This document shows positions 34,300 to 43,381 of a stretch of 64,000 bases of DNA, piece after piece. Made by a program: the position numbers and the translations under genes. The first letter of the stretch is position 1; each line of letters begins with the position of its first letter. This DNA comes from an uncultured Burkholderiales bacterium. GTDB taxonomy: Bacteria > Pseudomonadota > Gammaproteobacteria > Burkholderiales > Burkholderiaceae_C. The notes beneath the pieces are model-generated. The model ran no database searches and had not been told where the DNA came from. It saw only the letters and a list, made by a program, of their open reading frames with translations. Location of the stretch: positions 23,874-87,873 of the forward strand of contig CAILYC010000031.1 of the NCBI GenBank assembly GCA_903838355.1, read 5' to 3'.

Positions 34300-35555
34300 T
34301 GGGCTTCATGGTGTTGCCATTGGCTGGATTTTTCCACAATGGCTTGAAATGAGCAAGTGCTCAAGGGGGCTTGTCGCCTACCCACACCAATGGGAGCCTC
34401 ACCCCGCGCAAAGGCCTGAACTTCATGGAGCATTTGTTTTCGAAACTCCACAATCGCCAAGTCGCTCGCTCCTAGCCGATCGTGCGACCTCTTGGTGATG
34501 GCGCCCATGGTCACCCACATGGACAAGTCCTGGTTGGGGATGCCTTGAATGCCGGTGTAGTTGCCCGCTTTCATGGCTTGGCGGTCTTGTAAAAAATGAT
34601 TTTGCACGTTGCGAATGGGGTGGTATTGCTCATCCACGTCCACCCCTTTTTGCGTGTGCAAAAACGCTCTCCAAGCCTGAGTGTCGGGTGTTGTTGCGGC
34701 GTCCCCCCAAGCGATGAAGTGAAATGCGGTGTGGGTATCGTCCACCGCCGTGTTGATGTTGGCCACGTTGTAGGCGTTGTTGGGGGGGATGAGGGCAGAA
34801 GCGGGCGCCAAAAACACCGTGCAGCGCACATAGTCGTGGGTGGAGGCTTTTTCAATGGGACGACGAATGGCGACGTAGCGAAAGCCATAGGGTTCGATCT
34901 GGGCTTGCATGCGCGGTGCTTTGTCGGTGCTCGGGCGCAGCCAGGTTTTGTCATCGGCAAAGGCGCCATTGAGGCGCGCGGGCATCATGTCCGAGGAGTG
35001 AAGGGATGAGCTGTGGGCCGAGTCGATTTGACCCTCCAATATTTGGGCCCAGTTGCAAGGAATGATCATTTTGCAAATCGACACCCGTACATGCTCGTTG
35101 GGCGCCCAAGGCGGTGGCGTGAAGGGTGTGAAGGTATCTTTTGCCCCCATATAGCACCACACAAAGCCGCCCCACTCTAGGGCTGGGTATGCGGTGTGCT
35201 GCACTTTGCCCGGCAAGCTGCTCAAGCTCGGCTCGGAGCTCATCTCCAAGACCTCGCCACTCACACTCATCTTCCAGCCATGGTAGAGACAGCGCAGTCC
35301 CCCATGCTCGTTGCGCCCATAGACCAAGGAGACGCCGCGGTGAGGGCAAAATTCGCCCATCACCCCCACCAAACCCAGGGTGTCTTTAAAAACCACCAAG
35401 TCTTCTCCCAGGACACGCGCGCGCACCGGTGCACCATCAGGTTCGGGCACTTCCTCACTCAAGCACACCGCTTGCCAGTGGCGACGCATGAGCTGGCCCA
35501 TGGGAGCATCGCCTTCAACACGGGAGATCAATTGGTTTTCTTCTTCGGTCATCAT
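34290..35555 (-). CDS. Rieske oxygenase, phthalate 4,5-dioxygenase/LigX type
   Basis: A 421-residue oxygenase of the class IA/phthalate type, which works without a beta subunit. Rieske ligands are Cys70, His72 (CPHRG) and Cys89, His92 (CLYHGW); the iron site is Asp178, His181, His186 in EGQIDSAHSSSLH. It hydroxylates or O-demethylates an aromatic acid. The divergent partner at 35636 encodes the matching reductase and the next gene a phthalate-dihydrodiol-type dehydrogenase, so phthalate or a near relative is the likely substrate (inference). Its last codons lie in a tandem duplication. Confidence 0.9.
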   Translation of the reverse strand: MMTEEENQLISRVEGDAPMGQLMRRHWQAVCLSEEVPEPDGAPVRARVLGEDLVVFKDTLGLVGVMGEFCPHRGVSLVYGRNEHGGLRCLYHGWKMSVSGEVLEMSSEPSLSSLPGKVQHTAYPALEWGGFVWCYMGAKDTFTPFTPPPWAPNEHVRVSICKMIIPCNWAQILEGQIDSAHSSSLHSSDMMPARLNGAFADDKTWLRPSTDKAPRMQAQIEPYGFRYVAIRRPIEKASTHDYVRCTVFLAPASALIPPNNAYNVANINTAVDDTHTAFHFIAWGDAATTPDTQAWRAFLHTQKGVDVDEQYHPIRNVQNHFLQDRQAMKAGNYTGIQGIPNQDLSMWVTMGAITKRSHDRLGASDLAIVEFRKQMLHEVQAFARGEAPIGVGRRQAPLSTCSFQAIVEKSSQWQHHEAQPV

Positions 35556-35635
35556 GGGCTTGGCCTGTAAGGGGGCGGTAAAGTGGGTTAAAATTATTAG
35601 GTCTCTAAGTTTATCCTACTCCTTTGGTGTTCCTG

Positions 35636-36589
35636 ATGGCTGCAAACCCTAAAACGCTGCGTGTGTTGCAAAAAGACATGCTGACCCCTGACATTGCCTG
35701 GTTCAAGCTGGGCGCTATGGACGGTCAAGCTCTGGCCCCATTCACCCCGGGGGCGCATTTGAGTGTGGTGACCCCCAGTGGTCAAACACGCGCCTATTCG
35801 CTGTGCAGTGACCCGCACGACCTGAGCGCCTACGCCTTGGCCATCAAGCGCGAAGCCTCAGGTCACGGCGCGTCCAAAAGCATGGTCGATCTCCTTGAAG
35901 TGGGCCATACCCTAGAGGTCAAAGCACTGGCCAATTATTTTGAGTTGGCCTACGACGTGCCGGAATATATTTTTGTGGCCGGTGGGATTGGCATCACGCC
36001 CATTTTGTCCATGATGCTTCACCTCCAGGGTTTGGGTGAAAAACGCTTCAAACTATATTTTTGCACCCGCTCTACTGAGTCCACCCCGTTCCTGGACTTG
36101 TTCACCAGCGAGCCCTTGGCCTCTCATGTTCACCTCCACCACGACCAGGGTCTAGCCGGCCAACAGTTTGATTTTTGGCCGCTCTTTGAGGTCCCCAAAG
36201 CCGCCCATATATATTGCTGTGGCCCTCAGGTCTTGATGGATGGCGTGAAAGACATGACTGGGCACTGGCCGAGTGAACACGTGCATTTTGAGAGTTTTGG
36301 CGCCGTCCAAGTGGCCCCCGAAGACAATGAAACGTTTGAAGTGGTGCTTGCCAAATCGGGCCAGCGCCTGACTGTGCCCAAAGACCAAAGCATTTTGGAG
36401 GTCCTTCGATTGGCCGGGGTCCCTGTGCCCAGTTCCTGTGAAAGCGGCACCTGTGGCTCGTGCCGCACGCCACTCCTGTCGGGCGAGGTGGATCACCGCG
36501 ACTTTGTGTTGATGGATGACGAGCAGAGTGGCCAAATCATGGTCTGTGTCTCGCGCGCCAAAGGCCCCTCATTGGTGCTTGACTTGTGA
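35636..36589 (+). CDS. PDR/VanB-type oxygenase reductase (FMN, NAD, 2Fe-2S)
   Basis: About 317 residues from ATG 35636 (the frame opens at TTG 35624). Order of domains: flavin-binding barrel with RAYSLCSDP, NAD-binding domain with FVAGGIGITPILSMM, and C-terminal plant-type ferredoxin with SSCESGTCGSCRTPLLSGEV (three cluster cysteines) and the fourth Cys in QIMVCVSRA. It passes electrons from NADH to the oxygenase encoded divergently. Its stop overlaps the next start (TGATG). Confidence 0.93.
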   Translation: MAANPKTLRVLQKDMLTPDIAWFKLGAMDGQALAPFTPGAHLSVVTPSGQTRAYSLCSDPHDLSAYALAIKREASGHGASKSMVDLLEVGHTLEVKALANYFELAYDVPEYIFVAGGIGITPILSMMLHLQGLGEKRFKLYFCTRSTESTPFLDLFTSEPLASHVHLHHDQGLAGQQFDFWPLFEVPKAAHIYCCGPQVLMDGVKDMTGHWPSEHVHFESFGAVQVAPEDNETFEVVLAKSGQRLTVPKDQSILEVLRLAGVPVPSSCESGTCGSCRTPLLSGEVDHRDFVLMDDEQSGQIMVCVSRAKGPSLVLDL

Positions 36590-37818
36590 TGCCAAGCAGG
36601 GCTTTGCGCATTGGTGTTGTCGGTTTGGGCCGCGCCTTTGGACTCATGCTGCCCACTTTCCTCCAAGACCCGCGCGTTCAACTCGTCGCCGCGACCGACC
36701 CTGGGGCGATGCCATGTCAGCAGTTTGAACGTGATTTTGGCGTGCGCTGCTCAGCCGACGCCAAAGCCCTGTGTGACAACCCCGAAGTCGACGTCGTCTT
36801 TATTGCCAGTCCCCACCAGTTCCATGCTGAACATGCGGTCACGGCCTTGCAGTCTGGCAAACACGTTTGGGTGGAAAAACCCATGGCCTTAACCTTGGCC
36901 GAGTGCTCTGCCATGGTGGATGCCGCAAGGCGAGCCAACCGGCTATTGATGGTGGGCCACAGCCACAGTTTTGATGCCCCCATTTTGCTCACCGCGCAGC
37001 TGATTCAAAGTGGCCAATTCGGTGCTGTGCGCATGCTCCACGCCCTCCAATACACCGATTTTTTGTACCGCGCCAGAAGACCCGAGGAGCTGAAAACGGC
37101 CCAAGGCGGTGGGGTGATCTTCAGCCAAGGCGCCCACCAAGTCGACGTTTGTCGGCTCCTGTGTGGTGGACTCGTTCGCCAAGTCCAAGCGCACTGCGGG
37201 GTCTGGGACGCGAGCCGCCCAACCGAAGGCGCCTACAGTGCACTCCTGCGGTTTGAAGGAGGGGCGTTTGCCTCACTCACTTACAGCGGTTATGGGCTCT
37301 TTGACAGCAATGACTGGATGGGCAATGTCGGTGAACTCGGGCACGACCTCAACGGTTTGCCCAAAGCGAAGAACAGAAGACTGCAAATTCAGCGCCAAGG
37401 CGAGCCCGATGCTGTAGCCCTCGAGGCCCACCTCAAAGCGCAAAGGAATTATGGGGGTGAGGGCTGGTCGGGCATGCAAGGCATAAAGCCCGCTGCCCAT
37501 CACCAGCATTTTGGCCCTCTGATCGTGAGCTGCGACTTGGCCGACTTGAGGCCCACCCCCAAAGGCATCGCTGTGCATGGCATCGATGGCACCTCCATGA
37601 TCGAATTGCCCCCTCCCATTGTTCCCCGTGTGGAGGTGATTGACGAGTTGTATGGGGCTATTGTGAAAGGTCAAGCCTTGCTCCACAGTGGCGAGTGGGC
37701 CCGAGCCACCTTGGAGGCGAGTTTGGCCATTTTGCAGGCCTCACAAACCGAAAGCCGTGTCAACGCGTTTCAATACCAGGTGTCGCCCGCTTGCGAGCTC
37801 GGTTCCTTGTCGCTTTAA
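36589..37818 (+). CDS. Gfo/Idh/MocA oxidoreductase, probable phthalate 4,5-cis-dihydrodiol dehydrogenase
   Basis: About 409 residues. The Rossmann start RIGVVGLGRAFGLMLPTF and the EKP motif (HVWVEKPMALT) place it in the Gfo/Idh/MocA family. The block DFLYRARRPEELKTAQGGGV followed by IFSQGAHQVD recalls Pht4/OphB-type dihydrodiol dehydrogenases, which oxidise the product of phthalate dioxygenase. GTG 36586 is an alternative start. Position directly after the reductase and beside a phthalate-type oxygenase supports this assignment, but the substrate is not proven. Confidence 0.8.
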   Translation: MPSRALRIGVVGLGRAFGLMLPTFLQDPRVQLVAATDPGAMPCQQFERDFGVRCSADAKALCDNPEVDVVFIASPHQFHAEHAVTALQSGKHVWVEKPMALTLAECSAMVDAARRANRLLMVGHSHSFDAPILLTAQLIQSGQFGAVRMLHALQYTDFLYRARRPEELKTAQGGGVIFSQGAHQVDVCRLLCGGLVRQVQAHCGVWDASRPTEGAYSALLRFEGGAFASLTYSGYGLFDSNDWMGNVGELGHDLNGLPKAKNRRLQIQRQGEPDAVALEAHLKAQRNYGGEGWSGMQGIKPAAHHQHFGPLIVSCDLADLRPTPKGIAVHGIDGTSMIELPPPIVPRVEVIDELYGAIVKGQALLHSGEWARATLEASLAILQASQTESRVNAFQYQVSPACELGSLSL

Positions 37819-37833
37819 AGACCCTTGCCCGGT

Positions 37834-38343
37834 ATGCCCACATCCACCGCACGCCGTGAACGCTTTGACGTGCTCAAGCATTGGCAAGAAGACGTTCCCC
37901 AAGACCGCTTGGCCCACTTGGTCAAGGACACCGCCCGCGCTTACACGCGATCCCTGCAAGTGCGCTTGGCACGCCATCAAGTGGCCTTTGGGCATTGGGC
38001 TTTTTTGCGCATCTTGTGGCAAAAGGATGGTCTCACCCAACGCGAGCTGAGTTTGAGGGCGGGGGTGATGGAGCCCACCACTTTCAGTGCCTTGAAGGCC
38101 ATGCAGGGCTTGGGCTATATCGAGATTCGACATTTGGCGCAAAATAAAAAAAATAAACACGTTTTCCTGACCGCTATGGGGCAAGCCTTGCGCAAAAAAC
38201 TCGTTCCCTTGGCCCAACAAAGCAACCGTGTCAGTGTGGCGGGTTTGAGCCACGAAGAAGTGTTGCAAGCGCGCAAAGTGCTTTTGCATTTGCTCCACAA
38301 CTTGGTGCAGGATTTGGATGCCCTTGAGGGTGATAATGTTTGA
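37834..38343 (+). CDS. MarR family transcriptional regulator
   Basis: About 169 residues from ATG 37834. The winged helix-turn-helix is seen in GLTQRELSLRAGVMEPTTFS with the wing after IEIRHLAQNKKNKHVFLTAM. It ends with a long helix typical of dimerisation. MarR regulators of aromatic pathways commonly respond to the substrate acid; as the third gene of the reductase operon it probably controls this cluster, including the divergent oxygenase gene. Confidence 0.88.
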   Translation: MPTSTARRERFDVLKHWQEDVPQDRLAHLVKDTARAYTRSLQVRLARHQVAFGHWAFLRILWQKDGLTQRELSLRAGVMEPTTFSALKAMQGLGYIEIRHLAQNKKNKHVFLTAMGQALRKKLVPLAQQSNRVSVAGLSHEEVLQARKVLLHLLHNLVQDLDALEGDNV

Positions 38344-38364
38344 CGCCAAAAAAGCGTCTACACC

Positions 38365-38745
38365 TCAGCGCTCGAGGATCAAGGCAGCGGCGACTTGTCG
38401 GCCTTCGCCGGCCAAAATGTTGTAAGTCCGACAAGCTGCGGGCGTGTCCATGCACTCAACGCCCAGGCGCTGGGCGTGCAGCGTTTTGAGCCAAGCCGGT
38501 GTTAAAAAGCGCAGTTTGGTGCCCGAGCCGAGCACAATGAGCTCGATGCCCTGGGCCTTCAAGGCGAGGAGCTCCTCCAAGTCGCTGTCGCCCAGTTGCT
38601 CAAAATGGGTCTTCACCCACGGCTTCAAGAGCCCTTGGGCGCTCAAGAATAGACTGCTCGTGTGGCGCACCCCATTCACCGCAATCCATTCTCGGTCGTA
38701 GCCCGTCACGGCGAGTGTGTCCATCTGATCGGGTTGGAGTTTCAT
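38365..38745 (-). CDS. Mth938-like domain protein (DUF498 family)
   Basis: A 126-residue protein with the family pattern ELIVLGSGTKLRFLTPAWLK and the later GVECMDTPAACRTYNIL and AALIL. The fold is known from structural genomics but no enzyme activity is settled; members often sit near respiratory or assembly genes. It is convergent with the MarR gene and divergent from alaC, so it is a single-gene unit. Confidence 0.85.
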   Translation of the reverse strand: MKLQPDQMDTLAVTGYDREWIAVNGVRHTSSLFLSAQGLLKPWVKTHFEQLGDSDLEELLALKAQGIELIVLGSGTKLRFLTPAWLKTLHAQRLGVECMDTPAACRTYNILAGEGRQVAAALILER

Positions 38746-38822
38746 GGGGGTAATGCTTAAAAAGGGGAAATTGTGTGTTCAAATTATAGGATTTCCCCAC
38801 ACAAGACCTCAAAGGAGGGGCT

Positions 38823-40049
38823 TTGAAAGCAATACTCAAATCCAGTAAATTGAACAACGTGTGCTACGACATTCGTGGGCCCGTCCTCGACTTGGCTCGT
38901 CAAATGGAAGAAGATGGCCACAAAATCATCAAACTCAACATTGGCAATTTGGCCGTGTTTGGCTTTGATGCGCCTGAAGAAATTCAGCAAGACATGATCC
39001 GCAATTTGCCCAATTCGGCGGCCTATTCCGACAGCAAAGGCATTTTTGCTGCCCGAAAAGCCGTCATGCAATACAACCAGCAGCAAGGCATTGAAGGCGT
39101 TTTGCTCGATGACATCTATTTGGGCAATGGTGCAAGCGAGCTCATTGTGATGGCCACCAATGCGCTTTTGAACGAGGGCGACGAAATGCTCTTGCCTGCG
39201 CCTGATTATCCGCTGTGGACCGCTGCGGTCTCCTTGTCCGGAGGTACGCCGGTGCACTACCTTTGCGATGAGAGCAACGGTTGGATGCCCAATTTAGACG
39301 ATATGCGCGCCAAAATCACCCCCCAGACCAAAGGCATTGTGGTGATCAACCCCAACAACCCCACGGGGGCCTTGTACTCTGAGGATCTGCTCAAGGCCAT
39401 CGTGCAGCTCGCGCGAGAACACAATTTGGTGCTCATGGCCGATGAGGTCTATGACAAGGTGCTCTATGACGATCACGTGCACGTGGCCATGGGATCGCTC
39501 TCGACAGACGTGGTCACCCTCACCTTCAACTCTTTGTCCAAGAGCTACCGCTCCTGCGGCTACCGCGCGGGCTGGATGGTGGTCTCGGGCGACAAAAAAC
39601 GCGCAAAAGACTACATCGAAGGCCTCAACATGTTGTCTTCCATGCGCCTTTGTGCCAATGTGCCCGGTCAGTGGGCCATTCAAACGGCTTTGGGGGGTTA
39701 TCAGAGCATCCAAGATTTGGTTGCACCTGGTGGGCGACTGCGCCGTCAAAGGGATTTGGCCTATGAGCTCATCACCGCCATTCCAGGGGTCACTTGTGTC
39801 AAGCCCAGTGCTGCGCTTTACATGTTCCCCAAGTTGGACCCCAAGCTTTACCCCATCAAAGATGATCAAGCCTTTATTCAAGACATGCTCCAAGAGACCA
39901 AGGTCTTGTTGGTGCAAGGCTCTGGGTTCAATTGGCCGCAAACCGACCACTTTCGCATCGTCTTTTTGCCTCACGAAGACGACTTGAGAGAAGCCGTCAA
40001 AAGAATCGCCAAATTTTTAGAACTTTACCGTCAAAAGCAGACAACATGA
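38823..40049 (+). CDS. alaC: Alanine transaminase (AlaA/AlaC-like class I aminotransferase)
   Basis: A 408-residue PLP enzyme. TTG at 38823 is taken as start because AAAGGAGGGG stands just before it and the product begins MKAILKSSKLNNVCYDIRGP as in the family. The PLP lysine is in FNSLSKSYRSCGYRAGW; the block VVINPNNPTGALYS is typical. It exchanges the amino group between glutamate and pyruvate. Its stop overlaps the hom start (ATGA), and the alaC-hom-thrC order is conserved in Burkholderiales. Confidence 0.93.
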   Translation: MKAILKSSKLNNVCYDIRGPVLDLARQMEEDGHKIIKLNIGNLAVFGFDAPEEIQQDMIRNLPNSAAYSDSKGIFAARKAVMQYNQQQGIEGVLLDDIYLGNGASELIVMATNALLNEGDEMLLPAPDYPLWTAAVSLSGGTPVHYLCDESNGWMPNLDDMRAKITPQTKGIVVINPNNPTGALYSEDLLKAIVQLAREHNLVLMADEVYDKVLYDDHVHVAMGSLSTDVVTLTFNSLSKSYRSCGYRAGWMVVSGDKKRAKDYIEGLNMLSSMRLCANVPGQWAIQTALGGYQSIQDLVAPGGRLRRQRDLAYELITAIPGVTCVKPSAALYMFPKLDPKLYPIKDDQAFIQDMLQETKVLLVQGSGFNWPQTDHFRIVFLPHEDDLREAVKRIAKFLELYRQKQTT

Positions 40050-41356
40050 AACCGATCAAAGTAGGATTGCTGGGCATAGGCACCGTGGGGCGGGGTACCT
40101 TTGAGGTCCTCAGCAGAAACCAGACCGAAATCATTCGACGCGCAGGTCGTGGCATTGAGATCGCGACCGTCGCCGACCTCGATGTGGCCCGTGCCACAGC
40201 CATCGTGGGGCCGCACGCCAAAGTGGTGGCCTCGGGGCTTGAGGTTGTTCTCGACCCCGAGATCGATGTGGTCGTGGAGTTGATCGGAGGCATGGGCATT
40301 GCCAAAGATTTGATGATGAAAGCAATCGAGGCGGGCAAACACGTGGTCACCGCCAACAAAGCCCTCATCGCGGTGCATGGCAATGAGATCTTTGCCTTGG
40401 CTGCACAAAAGGGCGTGATGGTGTGCTTTGAGGCTGCGGTGGCGGGTGGCATCCCCATCATCAAGTCCTTGAAAGAGGGCCTCACGGCCAATAAAATTCA
40501 GTGGGTCGCGGGCATCATCAATGGCACCACCAATTTCATCTTGTCTGAAATGCGCGACAAGGGCCTGTCTTTCGAACACGTCTTAAAGCAAGCGCAAGCC
40601 CTGGGCTATGCCGAGGCCGATCCCACCTTTGACATTGAGGGCAATGACGCCGCCCACAAGGCCACCATCATCTCCTCCTTGTCCTTTGGCGTGGCTCTGC
40701 AATACAAGGACGCCTTCGTGCAAGGCATCACCCAACTTCAAGCCCAGGACATTCGCTATGCCGAGCAATTGGGCTACCGCATCAAGCTCTTGGGGATCAC
40801 CAAGCGCGTGGCCCACGGCATTGAGCTCAGGGTGCACCCTTGTTTGGTGCCCAGCAAATCACTGATTGCCAATGTCGAGGGTGCCATGAATGCGGTGATG
40901 GTGCATGCGGATGCGGTGGGCACGACCCTCTTTTACGGCAAGGGTGCGGGCTCCGAGCCGACCGCCAGTGCGGTCATTGCCGACTTGGTGGACATTGCCC
41001 GCTTTGAGGGTTTGACCCCTGAGCAGCGTGTACCTTATTTGGGTTTTCACCCCAAGGAGATCAGTGATCTGAAGGTTCTGCCCATGTCCCAGGTGGTCAC
41101 CAGTTACTACTTGCGCTTGCGCGTGGCCGATCAAACGGGGGTCCTTGCCAAAGTCACTGGCCTTTTGGCCGAGTTCCAAATCAGCATCGATGCGGTGCTG
41201 CAACGCGCGGCCAGCGAAGGCGAGAGCCAAACTGATTTGATCATTTTGACGCACGACTGCCAAGAGTCCTTGATGACCGAGGCATTGGCCAAAATCCAGC
41301 CCTTGCCCTCCATTTTGGCCCCCATCGTGCTCATTCGAAAGGAAGAGTTGATCTGA
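40046..41356 (+). CDS. hom: Homoserine dehydrogenase
   Basis: About 436 residues from ATG 40046; the longer open frame lies inside alaC. The NAD(P) motif is GLLGIGTVGRGTFEV, the catalytic region GIINGTTNFILSEM with ALGYAEADPTFDIEG is intact, and a C-terminal ACT domain (LRLRVADQTGVLAKVTGLLA) provides feedback control by threonine. It reduces aspartate semialdehyde to homoserine. Both ends overlap neighbours. Confidence 0.97.
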   Translation: MKPIKVGLLGIGTVGRGTFEVLSRNQTEIIRRAGRGIEIATVADLDVARATAIVGPHAKVVASGLEVVLDPEIDVVVELIGGMGIAKDLMMKAIEAGKHVVTANKALIAVHGNEIFALAAQKGVMVCFEAAVAGGIPIIKSLKEGLTANKIQWVAGIINGTTNFILSEMRDKGLSFEHVLKQAQALGYAEADPTFDIEGNDAAHKATIISSLSFGVALQYKDAFVQGITQLQAQDIRYAEQLGYRIKLLGITKRVAHGIELRVHPCLVPSKSLIANVEGAMNAVMVHADAVGTTLFYGKGAGSEPTASAVIADLVDIARFEGLTPEQRVPYLGFHPKEISDLKVLPMSQVVTSYYLRLRVADQTGVLAKVTGLLAEFQISIDAVLQRAASEGESQTDLIILTHDCQESLMTEALAKIQPLPSILAPIVLIRKEELI

Positions 41357-42810
41357 TGAGATACTTATCCACCAGAGGTGGGGCTGAGCGGCCAGGGTTT
41401 TGTGATATTTTGCTCGAGGGCTTGGCGCCCGATGGTGGTCTGTACCTGCCCGAACACTATCCCAAGCTCGACGCCAGCGCTCTTGAAGACCTCAAAATCA
41501 CCTACACCACCCGTGGCTATGCGGCGCTTGCGTTTGAGATTTTGCGCCTCTATATTGACGACATTCCTCTGCCCGATCTGAAATCAATTTGCGACAAGAC
41601 GTATACCCAAGCGGTGTTTGGCACGCCCGAGATTACCCCCCTGCGCGCCTGTGGTGAGGGTGTTTATTTGCAGGCCCTCTCCAACGGCCCCACGCTCGCC
41701 TTCAAAGACATGGCCATGCAACTTCTTGGCAATTTGTTTGAGTACGAACTCACTCGCCGTGGCGAGGAGCTCAACATTTTGGGCGCCACGTCTGGCGACA
41801 CCGGCAGTGCTGCCGAGTACGCCATGCGCGGCAAAAAAGGCATTCGGGTGTTCATGACCAGTCCGAACGGGCGCATGAGTGCCTTTCAACAAGCGCAAAT
41901 GTTCAGCCTCACGGATGAGAATATTTTCAACATCGCCATCGACGGCGTCTTTGATGACTGTCAAGACATTGTCAAAGCTGTTTCTGGCGATTTGGTGTTC
42001 AAAAAGCGCCTCAAAATCGGCACCGTCAACTCCATCAATTGGGCACGTTTGCTCGCCCAAGTGGTGTACTACTTTGCCGGTTTTTTTCAAGCGCAAAAGC
42101 TCGCCAGCATAGGCCTGGCATCGCATCAAAGCCCACGCGTGAGTTTTGCCGTACCCAGTGGCAACTTTGGCAATGTGTGTGCTGGTCACGTGGCGCGAAT
42201 GATGGGCTTGCCCATTGCGCATTTGGTGGTGGCCACCAACGAGAACGATGTGCTTGACGAGTTTTTCAAAACCGGTGTCTACCGTGTGAGAAATTCAGCT
42301 TCGACGTTTGAGACCTCGTCGCCCTCCATGGACATCTCCAAGGCAAGCAATTTCGAGCGTTTTGTCTTTGACCTCTTGGGGCGAGACGGCGTGCAGACCA
42401 AGGCGCTCTTTGAAGAAGGGGTGGCTCGGCACGGCTTTTTTGATCTGAGTGGGCAAGCAAGCTTTACGACGCAGTTGGCCCATTTCGGTTTTGTCAGTGG
42501 TAAGAGTACCCATCAAGACCGACTCAAGACCATTGCCCAGACCTATCAAACCCAGGGCCAACTCATCGACCCTCACACCGCAGACGGCTTGAAGGTGGGG
42601 CGCGAGCACAGCCTCGCCGGTGATGTCATGGTGGTGCTGGAAACGGCCCTGCCCATCAAGTTCTCCGCCACCATTTTGGAGGCTGTGGGTCAAGTGCCTC
42701 CCAGGCCACCCGGTTTTGAGGGGATAGAGCTTCTCCCCAAGCACGTGATCGTGATGCCGGCCGACGCCCAAAAGGTCAAGGACTTGATGGTCCAAAACTG
42801 CAATTTATGA
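41356..42810 (+). CDS. thrC: Threonine synthase
   Basis: A 484-residue fold type II PLP enzyme that turns O-phosphohomoserine into threonine. It begins MRYLSTRGGAERPGFCDILL; the PLP lysine lies in PTLAFKDMAMQLLG and the phosphate-binding GATSGDTGSAAEYA follows. Length fits the proteobacterial ThrC with the yeast-like insert. ATG overlaps the hom stop (TGATG). Confidence 0.97.
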   Translation: MRYLSTRGGAERPGFCDILLEGLAPDGGLYLPEHYPKLDASALEDLKITYTTRGYAALAFEILRLYIDDIPLPDLKSICDKTYTQAVFGTPEITPLRACGEGVYLQALSNGPTLAFKDMAMQLLGNLFEYELTRRGEELNILGATSGDTGSAAEYAMRGKKGIRVFMTSPNGRMSAFQQAQMFSLTDENIFNIAIDGVFDDCQDIVKAVSGDLVFKKRLKIGTVNSINWARLLAQVVYYFAGFFQAQKLASIGLASHQSPRVSFAVPSGNFGNVCAGHVARMMGLPIAHLVVATNENDVLDEFFKTGVYRVRNSASTFETSSPSMDISKASNFERFVFDLLGRDGVQTKALFEEGVARHGFFDLSGQASFTTQLAHFGFVSGKSTHQDRLKTIAQTYQTQGQLIDPHTADGLKVGREHSLAGDVMVVLETALPIKFSATILEAVGQVPPRPPGFEGIELLPKHVIVMPADAQKVKDLMVQNCNL

Positions 42811-42834
42811 AATGCGCCTTGTGAGGGGTCTTTT

Positions 42835-43353
42835 GTGAAAGTCGTGGGCTTTGCCGGGTTTTCCGGTAGCGGTAAAACCACCTTGGTCGAGGGTGTTATT
42901 GTGGCCTTGAAGGCGCTTGACCTTCGCGTCTCAGTCATCAAGCACGCGCATGAGGATTTTGACATCGACCAGCCTGGCAAAGACAGCTATCGCCATCGCC
43001 AAGCCGGTGCTCTAGAGGTGATGGTTGCTTCGCAAAAGCGCTGGGCCTTGCAGCACTCCCATGAAAGCGCTGTGGAGCCCAATGTGCACGAACTCCTCAG
43101 CCACATGAGCGCGGACGTGGACTGGGTCTTGGTGGAGGGCTTCAAGCACGCCGATTTGCCCAAACTTGAGGTCTTGCGCGAAGGTGCCATGGGCACACCC
43201 CTTTATCCGAGCGACCCCTTTGTCTTGGGCCTGGTGAGCGATCTGGGGGTGGAGGCTTTGCCGCATCCCACACTCAGGGACTTGCTGCCATTGAACAACC
43301 CGCAAGCACTGGCCCAATGGTTGGTGCACAATGGGAGCCGTTTTGAATATTGA
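42835..43353 (+). CDS. mobB: Molybdopterin-guanine dinucleotide biosynthesis protein MobB
   Basis: A 172-residue GTP-binding protein with Walker A GFSGSGKTTL (residues 6-15) and the motif SVIKHAHEDFDID. The start is GTG 42835 with GAGG upstream. It supports attachment of GMP to the molybdenum cofactor. It opens the mobB-moeA-moaD-moaE series and lies 24 bases after thrC. Confidence 0.93.
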   Translation: MKVVGFAGFSGSGKTTLVEGVIVALKALDLRVSVIKHAHEDFDIDQPGKDSYRHRQAGALEVMVASQKRWALQHSHESAVEPNVHELLSHMSADVDWVLVEGFKHADLPKLEVLREGAMGTPLYPSDPFVLGLVSDLGVEALPHPTLRDLLPLNNPQALAQWLVHNGSRFEY

Positions 43354-43381
43354 TTTTTTTTATTGAGTTGGAGTGTTTCTC

